This document shows positions 14,624-29,000 of a stretch of 64,000 bases of DNA, in pieces. The translations under genes were made by a program, and so were the position numbers. Each line of letters starts with the position of its first letter. The first letter of the stretch is position 1. Under the pieces are notes generated by a model. It was not told the origin of the DNA, did not search any database, and worked only from the letters and a program-made list of their open reading frames with translations. The DNA is from Cricetomys ansorgei (lineage: Eukaryota; Chordata; Mammalia; Rodentia; Nesomyidae). Where the stretch lies: the NCBI GenBank assembly GCA_026225945.1, contig JAMJFZ010001796.1:23598001-23662000 (forward strand), given 5' to 3'.

Positions 14624-17600
14624 CTGCAAAGGAGGCAGTAGGGTCAAGGGCTCTAAAGGGGCAGGGTGAGGCAGGGCTGGGGCTCCCTCTTAGCTAGGGT
14701 TCCCTCTGTATGAGAAGCCACGATTGAGCCATACTCAGGAGTTAAGGATTCCCCAAAGGGTAGTGGCTTAACACCCCACCTAAGCTTGGATTGCCTCTAC
14801 AATGTGCTAGGAAGCACATGGTGTACGAAGAAACAAACTTCAGGCTCTCCCATGAGTGGGAACCTATTTCTGAATCTCCCTAGGCTGCCCCCTACCAGGA
14901 CAGGAGACTTGAAGGGCCACCTCTAAAAGAGGCATCTAAAGGACCCATGTAGGAGACAACTGGCCACCAATTTGCCAAACCTGGACAGTGAGCTCACCCT
15001 CTCTGTGGGCATATTCTCTCAGAATCTGTGGCCACTATAAACTGGGGATAACCTGAATCCTCAAGTGCCCTCCCTTCTCTGCTGTTTCTCCTCTCCTAGA
15101 GGAGGCTCACTGCCAGGCTCACTGTTGAACGGCCTGTCCCTACCCAGGTCAGAGGTGTGCCTTTTGCAGGATGCCTTGGGAGGGGTGTGGGGCAGTGTAT
15201 TATATTGGGGAAAAGGCCAACAGAGGAATGCTGTGGGGATCACTTGGCTTTCCGACCACGACCTGGGACAAAAGAGAAGATGGGGGGGGGCTATGTTCTC
15301 CTCAGGTGTTTTGATTGTCTCTGTTGTAATGACATAGAATTCTCACACTGTTCCCAGACTACCCATAAAATTTCAGGGATCCTTCTGCCTCTGCCTTCTC
15401 AGTGGTGAAATAACAAGTGTATACCATCAAAACTGGCTCCTCCTGGGGTTGTGACCAGGAAAAGTTAATACACGAAAGTGGGGATTGGTGAACAAGAGAG
15501 GGAGCTAGTGTTAAAATGGGCAGGAGCTACAGAAAAACTCCATTTGTAGCTAATTAATTCTGCCCGCCATCCACAAGGTGGGCAGGAACAGGGCTTCTTG
15601 CCCGGTGGTCACATACATCCCCAGAAGTGTGTGGCCAAATAGGTTGAGTCAGGGTCAAACTCCGTCCTAGGGGAGGGTAGAGGCCAAAGCCAAGGCTGGG
15701 AAGGAGGTAGAGAACTACCTGTTAGGCCTGCTGTAAAGGGAAGGAACTTCACAGCTCACAGGAAGGAAGGAGGGCCCAGAAGGCCAAGGGGTGCTGGGCC
15801 CAATGCTCAGGAAGGATGTCCTGGATAGGCCAGCACCAGTGAGGATTCTGGTCTCTGCCTGCTACCTGCCAACTGTGCCATCTAGTCATACACCCAGGCT
15901 ATGGTCTTCCCTCCCCTGAGAAGGGCATGGCTGGTCAAGGTGCAGAGTCCCCGGGGGCCTCACCGTCCTCTGTCTTCTCCAAGATGTTCAGGATGTCGGC
16001 CAGTTCCAGTGTCAGCTCATCGGGCTGCTGGGCCACATATGGGTGTACACACTGGACCTGGGGACAGTCTGCAGGAGGGGACAGTGTTATGGTATGTTCT
16101 CTATCACAGGTTCCGCCCTGCCCCACATCCAGACAAGCAGGGACGACCGGCAGACAACCAGAGACAGTGCTGCCAGAAGCAGGTGGCCAGAAGCAGAAGT
16201 AGGACCTGGAACCGCAGAGCAGAGAGGAAGGTCCCCTCTGAGAGGGAGGAGCTCACATCCCAGGGAGCCCTCATTGGACTACCAGGAATTCCAGGGAAAG
16301 GGAGGAAAGGATTCACTAGTCATGATGGGGCTCTCAGCCTAGAAGGTCCCAGGTGTGACCCTATGAGCAGCTTGGGGCAGGGACAAGCCAATAGGCTGGG
16401 ACAGTAACTTCATAAGGCAGCCAGGCTTATGCTTTGGGTCTTCTATGAGTTTTAGACTACTGGAAACTCCAAAAGAACGCTGGAGTTTGGCTTCAGTATT
16501 CTGCCACCTGACTTAAGATGCAAGAACTTCTGTTTCTTTCTTAACCATACAATTCGAATGAAGATTAGGCAGCTAGTGTGCACTGAACTGGTTGGTATCA
16601 GGATAGATTTCTGTGGGGCACTTCATTTTCCACAGGCAGTCCAGGAGCCCCGAAGCTTAGGCCCAGTGAGTCTCAGCCAAAGCTGACTGAGAGCCCCCTT
16701 TCCAAGTCAGGGACTCACCCAGCAGCCGGGATGTAAAGGACACGAACTTGGTCCTCCTGTTGGGGGCCAGTGAAGTCATCCAGCGTTTCATCTCACTCCT
16801 GCATAGGAAGGCGATAGACAGTTAATCAACTGCAGAGCCAACAAATTCCTCCCCAGGGTGTGAACTTAGGCCTCCAGGGCAGCTACATCCTGAGCCTGGC
16901 TCCGGGTTACAGCAGGGCAACTAAGCTAGCTGCACATTCCTTCCAGCTCAGAAGTTTGAAGCCAGACAGTGTGAGGAATCACTGTGAGGTCCTGGAAGCT
17001 AGCTCCCTAAGGTGCATTGCCTTGAAGCCAGTCTCTCAGCTGGGGCAAAGCTGGGAAATTATTGTCACTTCCTATTAATCCTGTGAACTAGAGCCTGGGG
17101 CCTCAGCGGGGCAGGGAACAACCCCTGGTGGGCTGTGATGAGGGGTAGCTGAGCACAGAGCAGGGAGAGGAGGCTGGCTGGGTGAGTCAGGAGAAAGCCA
17201 GGGCTGTGGTCCACAAAGCGATTTCTACTGTCTTACGTATCCCCTGAGTGTTTGAGGCACAGGAGCAGCTGTCCTGGCTGCTCGGCCGTGGGAGATGGAT
17301 TGGAGGCCACACAGAGAGTGAACAGGAAGGGGAGGAGGGCATAGTGGCTCACTGGCATATCAGCTGGAAGCATCCCCTTTTACAGGATGGACTTGCTCTT
17401 CTGTGCACTCACAAATCCAGGAGTGAGCAGCCATCCCCTGCCACCCACAGCCCACAGGAAACTCTAACAGGGCCCTCATGGAAAGGAGGGATGCTGAGTA
17501 GTGAGGCAGCCTCCTACAGATGTGTGTTGAGCCCTGTTTTACCTGGGAAAGATGGACCTGTGAGTGGCATTGGGTGTGGCTCGTGGCACTGGGCACTCAC

Positions 17601-20032
17601 TGGGAAGATGCCTTCAGCATGTAGGTGGCCTCCCGGTCATCTGCATTTTCCAGCAGCCGCAGGATGAACACGTTAGCCAGTGTTTGGCCCTGGTCCTCCA
17701 GTTCCTCCACTCGAAGCAGGCCCCTCGGGGCAGAGTCAAATACCTGGTACTTGTCTCTGGGAACAAAGGAGATAGGAGAGACCTGTTGGTCTCAGGAGGA
17801 CCTTCTGGCTGGCTGGAAGAACCAGCATACAGCCCAAGCCACTCTTCACCTCCCCTGGAAAATCCCAGCATGTCTGTCCTCAGCTCCTTAGGAGAGCTCC
17901 CATCCTGGGGTGTGGCAGGGCAGTAGCCACTTTACTGAGCTCGGAGTCAGACACTGTGCAGACTTTCCATGTTTGCAAGAGGGAAACTGAGGTTCAAGGA
18001 TGCTCCATTGTGGCCCAAAGCTGGGCAAGAGGAGAGCAGACCTTTGAAAACCTGACTCTAAAGACAGCTACACTGTTTCCTCATTACCCTGCATCATGGT
18101 CAAAACAACACTGGGCCCTCTCCAGTGCCCACCAGGCTCACCCAGGGATCTGCCGGCAGATCACCAGCAGGTCATTGAAGAGGAAGAGGTAAATTTCTCT
18201 GAAGAGCTTCTTGGTCCGCAGGGTGCGGGAGGTCTTGGGGCCGGACATCTGCTGCAGCTCGCCCTGCTTCAGCAGCCACCGGGAGTGTGAGATGATGGGC
18301 ACTGACTGGGAGGAGAGTGGGCGTCAGGTGCAGCACCCTTGCACCCTCTCGAGGGTCCTACAAATGCCACAGCTGGAGTAAAGCTGTGAGACATAGTGTG
18401 CAAGGGCCGTGTGGGGCCATTGTACCCCCTGCTACCTGCCAGGGTCCTGGCAGCAAAACAGCAGTGGGTTCGAGTTTGCATACGAATACATGTGCCCCTT
18501 GTGTGTATGTTGTGCATGTGTGTTCGTGTGCTCCTGTGCATGAGTAGTGTATCTGTGTGTGTGTTGTGCTGCCTCTGTACCTATACTTGAGCTTCTGTGC
18601 CTCTGCTTGTGCACTGGTGTGTGTGCATGCGCATGATCATCGTCCCACCAGGCTTAACTTGTTTGATATAGCCTAAGAGGTCAAGTTCACAGAGGAAAGG
18701 AAAGAATGATGCCCACAGGATGACGAGGTCGGGTCTGCAGATGGACAGTGTTCTCAGGGACAGGAGCTGGGTACTCTGCGGTCATCCCAGCAAGTGTAAC
18801 CCCAGAAGGTATCAGAAGACCCCTCAGATGTGAGGGGCTGGGTTCAGCTCACAAACTCTTCTGACCTCTGACTTCTGGGACCCTTTTAGTTTTGCTCATG
18901 CTAGACAAGTGGTCCTCCACCCGAGTGACATGCACAGCTCACCAGGGCCTTTGGTAGGCACCATGTGCCGATATCCAGGTCACCAGAAACCCAGAGGTAG
19001 GGAAGTAATGTGCAAATCTTTCAGCACTGAGAATCCCTTGAACGGTCCTTAATCCAATACGCTGACTGCTCAGGATCCTGCCCGTGGAAACAGTGTTGGA
19101 TTCACAAAGGCAGGCAGCTATAGGCCCCACACAGCTCTCAGAAGGTAAACCTGGGCAGAGTACAGTGCATGACATCTGGCTTCCCTCCCTATGGAGGGTG
19201 GGCAGGGGTGCGGGCTGGACCACCTGTGCCTCTGGGGAGGGTATGTACCTGGTAGCTGGGCACAGGCTGACCCTGAGCTTTGGCAGCTCACCTTGATCTT
19301 GAATTCCATCTTCTTCTGAATGCTGATCATCTGTTCCGTGCGGCTCATCTTCCGGACACCCTCATTGCATGCCTTCACCACCTGGGACAGGGAAGATATG
19401 TCAGGCCAGCCTGCCAGGGTGTCCCCAGCTACCACTGTGACCACTGTGTCCGGCAGTGACACTGACTGGCCAGCCTCAGGTTGGCTGGGGTGCTTTCTTC
19501 ACTGTCTGGAACCAAGTGGGATACCCTGTGGTCTAGAGGACAACTTAGCACCTTGTCCTTGACTAGAAAGCCAACCTCCCCGACCAAGAGGCAGAGGCCT
19601 TTCTTCTCAGCTAGACTGGAAGAGGAAAGGCTCCTCGGATTGGCCTCTTACTCTCTTTCTGGGGTTACACAGGTCCGCCATCTCCCTGAGAGGCAGCTGG
19701 GAACCAACAAGCCAAATAATGCTGCATTTCCCTAGATTTCTGGGCCTCTATCTCCAGAAGTAGAGCCTTCAGTGGCTCACAGGGTCTAAAGATGGAGCCT
19801 GGCCTGATATGGGTCAGTGATTGGTCAGTGTTTGCGAATCAGTGCAGAGCCCAAGGAAGAGACTATGAGGATGTTCCTTGCAGTGTTGCTTAGAATGAGA
19901 AAATCTGTCACCAACTTAAACTGACCACTAAGTAGCATTGACTGAAGCACAATGTATCTGTGTTCCCAAGGGCTATGACATCATTAACACGTGCTCTGAA
20001 GACACAATCTCTGTTTGTAAAGAGCACGGTGG

Positions 20033-20086
<54 letters not shown>

Positions 20087-23000
20087 TGTGTGTGTACATG
20101 TATGTGTATGGGCTTGCAGGCATCTGCTTGGGAGTGCTGGCCACAGCGTGTCTGCAGGGAGTGTGGGTAGCCAGACATCTTTGCTATCTTTATTTTGCTC
20201 ATGCTCATTCTCTGAATTTTCTTGTATCGGATCATCAATTACTTCCATGAATAAGGAAAAAGAAGCCCTTCTTACAAAAAAAAAAAGTAAGCAAGAGAAA
20301 CTGAGTGTCTCTTTCATCAAAAGGAAAAGAGAGACAAAGGCAGAGAAGAGATTAAAATAGGAAGCATGCCTGGCTCTGGCTGTCTGGGACTGCCCTCTGG
20401 GGCTGGTGGGCCTCTCATAAGACCAGTCCAGGGCTAGAAAGAAGTCAGTCATATGATCACTGTGAGGAGCCAAGTGCACGGGACAGCACTCGAAGGGCAC
20501 GCAAGGCCAGAGAAAGCTGTTGATGTCTACGGACAACCCATCCCTGCCACAGGGGTCATCTGAGGACCAGGCATAGGATAGCACTCCTTGGCAGGGCCCT
20601 GGGACAGAGACTACAAAAATACAAGCTGGACCCTGGAGGATGGGGTTGGAGCAACGGGCTGCAGTGGGCATGGGGATTGAAACAGAGTTCCATGTTGGTG
20701 CAGAGCACCAGCAGGTATTTCCACCTCCGGCTTGGGCGCATCAACAGAGCGCTTGGTGAAGGGGTGAGGTGCTGTAGCGGAGGCTCTGACGAGTCACATC
20801 GGGTATGATTTTTTTTTTTAACCCCAGTGATTTTTGTGGATTGCAAAGGTAAATCTCAGACTGAATGGAATGATAAGAGGCCAGAGTGACAGGGGAGGTC
20901 GATAGGGTTAGTGGTCCAAGGGGAAATGGCTCCCTGGGGCACACAGCAACTCACCATTTCTAGCTCCTTGTGAGCATCCAAGGCGGTGCCTTCACGCTCA
21001 GACCTCTCTTCTACTCTCTTCAGTATGTTCTGAAGGCAGGATGGAGAGCTGTGTTACCTCGTCTCTTCCAGCTTCCCCTCCCATCCCCTCCCTGGCAGAG
21101 GTAAGATCTCTCAACAGTCTTAACAGCTGCCAACATAACCCCGCCCTGGATGGAGAGCCAGGCCATGGATGGATGCTTGGGCCCAGGATGATAGTGGGAA
21201 GTCCAAGCCTCCATAGGATGGGTCCCAAGGGCCTATAAATACTCTGTCTCATGCAGAGCCACCAGCCCAGCAAGGGCAAAGCATAGAGGTGGTGTAAAGT
21301 AGCAAGGGGCCCCGGTCACTCAGGCAGGGCCAAGGCCAGCTTTGTCCCCAAGCGAGGTTTACACAGGACACCAGTGTCCTCCCTCCCTTCTTTCTGGGAT
21401 GGTCACTGAGACCGAGTCATCATGATCCCGGGGATTTGCTGACTTTGGTCTCTTTCTATAAATGCCCTTTGCTCGATCCTTCAGTTCCCTTCAGTTCAGT
21501 CACACTTGCATTGCTTCTCTCTCCTCTGTGCACTCCTGCCCTCATCTCAGAGCAGTCGCAGTGAACTCTGACGAATGTCAACCACATCAGGTGAGGACGG
21601 AGCCCAAGACCCCAGAGCTCTCTGTCCGCGTCTGTGCATTCCTTCCCATCATGCTTCTTGAGCGCACTGTTGGCCCTTCTGCTATGAACTTTGCATAACC
21701 CTAACCCTAACCCTAACCCTAACCCTAACCCTAACCCTAACCCTAACCCCTAACCCCTAACCCCTAACCCCAACCCCAACCCCAACCCCTAACCCCAACC
21801 CCTAACCCTAACCCTAACCCGGGACCCTTTGAACATTCAGTTTTCGCTACTTAAAATGTTCTTTCTTCCAGATGCAGCTGGCTCTTCTGAGTCTCAGCTT
21901 AAATCTTCCTGTCTTTCTTGACTTCTAATTGGCAGTAGCCAGGCAGGCACCCTTGTCTGGGCCAACTCATCTCTTAGCCTTCACTCACAGCTAAGCCCAC
22001 TTACAGCTTGTGTCTGTCAATCTTTCCTTCTGGAATATAGCTGAGCCCTCACTGCTTGGAGCATAATAGGACCCTAACTGACTCTTGCTAACAAATGGAT
22101 TCCTTAAAATACAGCAGGAAGATGGAAAGAGTGAAGGTCTGGGCAGGAGAGGCCTGCAGAGCAGAGGGTACTGTCAGGGGTCACACCTGGACCAGCAGCT
22201 TGAGTCGAGTAATCCTCTGGAAGGGCAGGATGAGGAAGGAGGAGAAGGGCAGGCCCTTGCATTTGGGGTCCAACTCCAGCTGTGCGATCAGCTCCCGGAA
22301 AGCAGCCTTCTCCTGTCTGAAGATCCAGACACAGGGGACTGTCCTTGAGCTCAGGCCCCAGAGGTGTGAATAGGAGATGCTTCCCCCACCCACAGCCTCC
22401 CAGAGACCAGACAAACCACAGGCACATGCTGAGCTCCATCTCCCTTTCCTTCTCCTTCTCCTTCCCCTCCCCATTTTTTTTTAAATGGAAAACAAACTGT
22501 TCATGTAAACATCAAATAACAATAGTGGCTTCATATGCCAGGCCATGAAGACTTGGCAAAACATGATTTGTGTGGGAGGGATAAGAATCCCATTGTGGCC
22601 AAGGCTATGAATCAGACATACAATTAGATGACTTCACCCGGCAGGAAGCCGTGGCAAGGTAAACCCACGTTCTGATGCAGCGATGGAACCGCAGCAGGCT
22701 CGAGGCACCTGCCAGGGGAGCCTGTGCTATTTTTGACAGGTGGGCTTGGCCACGTGGCACAGCGCTGCTGAAGGCCAGGGAGACAACTGCCAGAGACTTA
22801 CTATAGGGCAGCAGGAGGTGTCAGGGCAGCCACACCGCGCCAGCTGCTAGCGGGGCCAGGGGGCCTGCAACTCCCAGGGTGACAAGCTACCCTGAGGACT
22901 CTTGGGAACTGCAAGACACGAACACCTACCTACTCTGCTGGCTGCTTGTCTTTTGATCTGAAAAATAGTACCCCAAATCTCTCCACTTTCCAGTTACTGA

Positions 23001-26000
23001 AAAGCACCCAAATACCTGGATACCCAAACTTTAAAAGTCATCAAATCCAGATGCTAGCATTTGGACACTGGCCATGCAGCACACAGAGACCTTCTTGGCA
23101 CATCATCTACAATGGAGCCTAGAAGCCAAGGGGAGCTCTCTCTGCTCACACATGACTGCTCTAGAAACTCTCCCTTGGACAGCTACAGGGCTGTTCCTTA
23201 GCAACAGTCACAGAACTGCCACCTTGACCCCAGAGCTTCTCAGCAGTAGTAGCTGCTGCCATGTGCCAGGCAGAGCTTGCCAACCCCTCAGGCAACTCAT
23301 GTAGATTTGTCTGTCCTAAAGAGGCCCCCAACCTTGCCTTTGTTCTCAGTTCATTCCAGGGACCCCCATGCCTGTGCTGTGTCTGGGACTGTAAACCTGG
23401 TCTTGCTTTCCCAGTATAGGTTCCCTTTCTGGAGATTCTTTTATTCTTTACATGGGTAGGTACCACAAGGGAAGCCCTTCCCTGTGGTGCAGAGTAAGGT
23501 CATGAACTGTGAGACTGGCTCCCAGTTCACAGGCATCATGACATGACCAGCTAACACTCCTTCCTGCCCACCCTTGTCTTTTTCTCTACTTCCTATGTTT
23601 CCAGCGTTTGGGACCTTGGATCATCCTTGTGGCTATACATTTTTTTCCTACAGAATACTACTGGCTGCTCTGGACAGCTTTAGCTGACTCTCCCAGGGTC
23701 CACTTGGATTAATGGTTTTCTAGTGGTACTAAGATGCTCAGGGAACATGCTAGATTTGGATGCCATCAAGAGCTGGGCCAAATTCTATGACTTAATGTGG
23801 TCCTGGGGAATGCCCAGGCCATGATGGCTGAGTCCAGGCAGGGTATACTCACAGGAGCTGCTTGTATGTCCTCTCCTGGTAAGTCTGGTTACTGACATAG
23901 GTGATATAGACTGAAAAGTGGTCAGCTGCATAGCGGTACACAATGTCGCACACGTCTGAGATAACAATGTTCTCCTCCATGCGGTGTTCCAGCTCCAGCA
24001 AAAACCTGCAAGAGGCAGAGGCTGGGCTGAAGGCATCAGGAAACCAGCATCCCTGGCTGGACAAGCCAGCACACTCACTGACCAGGTGGGTGGGACTCTG
24101 CACGCTAGTGGCACATCTGAGCACAGAAGGGGTCTACTGGTACGTTTGCAGATGGAACAGATTGGTAGTCAAGCTGTGCCTCATGAGAGTCCCCTGGATG
24201 GCAGGCAGGGATTGGATGAACCTAGACTGATCCCACGTCTATCACTAATGGACGACAGTGGCCTACACATGGGCTTGTAACACGGATGTCTCTAGGTCTG
24301 TAGTCTGGAATTTTTCAAATTAAAGTTTGAGTTGACATGGAAATAGCAAGCCCAGGGATCTCACAGGATGGTCTCCTCAGTGAGCCACCGCCTCCAGCCA
24401 CTGATGACCACCAGGAGGGGCAGAGACTACAAAGAGGAGGCAGGTATCAGTGCAGAGGGGGTGACTGGAGGGTCCCTGGCTTCCACTGACACCCAGTGGC
24501 CCAGGGATGTCTCTGCCACACCCTGCCTCATCTGAATGTGAACAGCTGGCTTAGCTGCTGCCCTGGTTGCTGGGAAGTGATAAGTGAGCCCTTCATGCAA
24601 ATTTCCCTCATCCTCCTCCACAGGTGCTTACTTCCTCCTTCACCCAGATCCAACTTCAGGAAACACAGCCCCACATCCCTTCCTGGACTTTGGGCAGCCT
24701 CATGGGAGAGGGGAGGGAAGCAGGATTCTGCGCTCCCTGAACTGGCCTGCAGGGGGGTCTTGGGCTTTGGAATCTCAGGATGAGCAGTTGTTCCTAGATG
24801 CCCTTGGATGCTGTCAGGAGACCCACACAGACTTGCTTGTGGGTTCCTTGCATAAGATTCTACTCAACATCACTCCAAACAGTATGGGAGAGTCAGTACC
24901 ACAAGGATGCACAGGGCTCAGAGGCTGACGGGAAGACACCCAGGGGGATCCGCTGGCCACCCTGCTGGGGAAGACTGGGGAGCTTTGGATTTACATCTAT
25001 ATGTGTGCGCACTTGTATGTGTATGTGTGCATCTGTGTGGAGGTCAGAGGTCAACCTCAGGTGTCACTCCCCAGGAGCTACCCACCTAGGTTTTTTGAGA
25101 TAATCTCTTGTTAGTTTGGAGCTCACCAATTTAGTTAGACTGGTTAGCTGGCCAGCCAGCCCCAGAGATCCTCCTGCCTCCACTTCCGGTGAGTGCTGGA
25201 GGGCCACCCTCCCTGCCCCGCATTTTACAGGAAACAGACCAAGATTACAAGCATGCATGCATCATCAGTCACAGTTGGCTTCTTTGGTGGGTTCTGGGGA
25301 CTGAATTCAGGTCCTAGTTCTTGCAAAACAGGCACTCTACCCCCTAAGCCATCGCCCCGGTGCCTAGATTTACAGCTTTGTCCATCTTATTTCTTTATGT
25401 AAAGTCCAAAACATCCAAACGTATGTATAGAAACCCAACTGGTGATCACTGGACCCTGGTTTCAGCCACCGACGGGCATGGAGAAGAGGTGGAAGGAGGT
25501 GACACTCCAGTGCTCACCGCTCACTGACAGCCATGACATCCAGGACATTGGAAAAGAGGATGTGGGCCTCGGAGGGATGCAGGATCTTCTTCAGCCGCTC
25601 GTTCTCCATGAAGTGTGACACCAGCAGGTTCAGGCTCTTGTAGTAGGAGGCCTCGGAGGTGACCAGCTCAAACATGGCCTGCGGAGACACAGAGGAGCCC
25701 TGTGGTTAGTGCTAAGGAGAGCGTAGAATGTTCTCGGATGCAGAGGCCCTGAGGCTTGATGTGGCAGATGTGTGGCAGAAGCCAACCCGCCCCAGTGCCA
25801 AGGGGAAAGCGCTTCATTCGTGGGAAGCACACTGTCATACTTTTTTCTTTTTCTTAGCTTTTGAACTATCTGAAAAATCCTAAATGAGCCTCTATTATTT
25901 CTTTTAGGATCTTATTTCATAATGCAATCAAGAAAACCATTTTCATTTTGAAAATGAGAAAAAGAAACTCCAAATCTACTTCAGCCTCCAGGGGCACCCT

Positions 26001-29000
26001 TCTTCTGTATCAACACTGTTATGTCGACTTACCAAAGTGATGAACTCAAAAGTACCCAGAGCGCTGCAGAGCCCAGGCAGCAGGTCTGGCTAGCTTGCCT
26101 TTAGTGCTTACAAATAACTTACCTTGAAACCAGTGAGAGCCAAGCCCACTGTCTGCTCAATCACTCACCACTGTCTCTTGACCCAGGGCTGATTCAGATG
26201 CCGGAAGGGACAGTGTGGCAGGTTGAACTGTTGACCTAGTCTCTCCAGGACCAGCAACTGTGCCCGTGAGGGTCTCCGCAGTTGGGCTGGAATGGGAGGT
26301 CTTGAGGTAAGACCGTTCTGGGTTCAGGATGGTCCCACCCCAATGCTAGGTGTTTAGTTTTGTTCCTGGTGCTGTGACCTGACAAAAATATCCTGACAAA
26401 AGCCACATTAAGAAAGGTTTGTTCAGCTCACACTTCCAGGTTACAGTGCACCATTTCAAGGAAGTCAAGGCAGGAACTTGAAAAACACAGCCAAGAGCAT
26501 AGAGAAAATGAATTACGTTTGCTTACTCAGCTCACTTTCTCCTCTTTTATACAGCCCAGGACCCAAGTTCAAGGACCAAGTTCAAGCAACGGTGCCATCA
26601 ACTTTTGGTCCAGATCGTCCTATGCCAATAGACCGTAAAACAGCATACCACAGTCACACCAGCAGGCCAACCTGATCTAGGCAATCCAGGTGATTCTAGA
26701 TTGTGTCAGTTGACATTTGAAACCCACCATCACTCTAGACATCTCCATAAAGGGGAGTGGAGAGGGAAGACACAGATACATAGAGGATGGAGGTGCGGCC
26801 CAGGGTGTCTCTGGAGTAGCCAGAGACTGGAAGAGGAAGGAAGGATCCTTCATTGGAGCTCAGGAGGGAGTGCAGCCCTGCTGAGATCTCCACTTCAGGT
26901 TTCTGGCCATCAGTTTGGGTATGTGGGGGGTAAATTTCTATCATTCCATGGCAGCCAGTACAGGATAGAAACAAGCACATCAGACGGAGGGCAGCAGCAA
27001 TGAGCAGGGGGCTGGCACTGCAGGTTCCAGCTCCAGACAAAGAGCGAGGGAGGGAGGGAAAGAAGGAGGGAGGGAGGAGGTAGTGTTTGTTCCCAGGACA
27101 CACATGTCTGGGTGAAGGTGGCTAAGGTGGGTGATGGGTTTCCCATGCTGTCACATTTAATCCTCAAGGTCCCCCAGAGGGGACATGCAGAAACTCCTGT
27201 TTCCCCATAAGAAAGCAGATGCAAAGTGGTGAAGCAGACAGGATTAAGTGGGTATTTCCAGCCACTTCCTCCCTGTGAAGCCCTGTCATCCAGCGAGCCT
27301 GGTGAGGCCCTCTGAGATAAGGAATATATTTGAAAGTTGGAGATGCCCTGAAGCAACAATAAGAAAGTTCACAGAGACATTATGGTCACCCCAGACCTCA
27401 GGACTCTGGTCTGCACTTGACTCGAGACAATGCCAGTCAGGGCTGAGATGCCATGAGTCGTGGCCCTGGGACCCGGTGCTGGCTGGGAATTCTTCTAGCC
27501 CAGACAAGAAGGCCACACTGAGTATGACGTTTTCTGGAAGCTTCTCTGCTACAAATGCTGTTAGTAACTCACCTTCCTGCTGTTGAATTCAATTTCTCAA
27601 AAGAATGTTGAGATAACGGAGCGAGCCCCAAGCACATGTAATCAACACGGAGGCACGGAGGCAGATGGCACGGTTCTGAAGGACGCCGTCAGAGACACCT
27701 GGGACTCTATTTGCAAGTGCCCTGACCCACCCTGCTGATGATAGCTTTTGTCCCAGTGACTATAAGGACCAGGTTTGGGGACAGCAGGGACCAGCTACGG
27801 TTGACACCCAGAAGGCTTTGTCCTGATGCTGACTGAGCCTTTCACTCCCTCTTATCCACTTATAGGCGGTTAGTCATCTGTGAATTTTCCTTGGCCAGGG
27901 TGCTTGTCTTTATTTAGCACTTCATTATTTGCCGCACCAGTGTAGCTGTCTTTTCTTTATCGACACTGCTTTGACACTCTGCCGCTCAGACCTTTACGTG
28001 GCTGTACAGGAGAGAAGATGGGTCGGGGGATGTAGCTCAGTGGTAGGGTTTTTTCCCTACCATGTGGAAGGCCCTCTATTTGATCCCCACTACAAACAAA
28101 ACCCAAAACAAAAACCTTAAAAGAAATAAGAGATGAGGAACCCAGGCCCTGTGTGCTCCTCACTTAGGCATCCATTCAGCCATCTGTGCCATGCACTGGC
28201 CGGGCGCCTGCTATGTCTGGTGTAGCACCAAGCTCTAGCAGTGATCACGGTACCACGGATACCACTATGCATCTACGTCCCAGGGGAGCAGAGAAGGGCA
28301 GACAGAGTGACACCCTCAGGCAACATCAGGTAGTGAGGTGTTCCAGAGTGTGTGTTTTGGGAGATGGTAGAAACTTCAGGACATGGGGCTTAGCCTGAGG
28401 AAGTGGTCCCTGGGGGTGGTCACTCCTTGTCCTAGCCTCTTCCTGCCTCTCCCTGCTTTCTGCCTGGTATGAGCTGAGCTGCTTTGTTCCAACACACATT
28501 CCTGCGGTGGTACCCAACCTGACCTCAGGCCCACAGCAATGGAGCCAGCGGACTATGAGCCAGACCCTCTGAACCCATGAGCCAAAATAAATTCCCCCTT
28601 TCTTCTTTGAGACAGCGCCTCTCTACATAGCCCTGGCTGTCCTGGAGCTATGTAGACCAGGCTGGGCTTGAACTCACAGACATCATACCACCTCTGCCTC
28701 CCTAGTGCTGGGATCAAAGGCATGTGCCATCATGCTGGAATCTTTACGTCTTCTCAGCTAACTTGCCACATTGATGAAAAAGTGACTATGTGTGTTTGAG
28801 TGTGTGTGTACGTGTTTGTTCACATGTATATATATGTATGAATATGTGTATTCATGTGCATGTGTGTATGAGTGGGTAGCTGACAGTCAACATGAGTGCG
28901 TGACTGTGTGAATGAGTTTATGTATGGATGTGTTTGTGGGTATGTATCTGTGTGTGTGTGCCGAGTGGGTGGGGGAGACTTACAGAGAATGTAACACAAC

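Noticed and set aside
21030..22186. Telomeric array as a true chromosome end
   Set aside because: NGEF exons continue in correct order and frame on both sides, so the array is interstitial.
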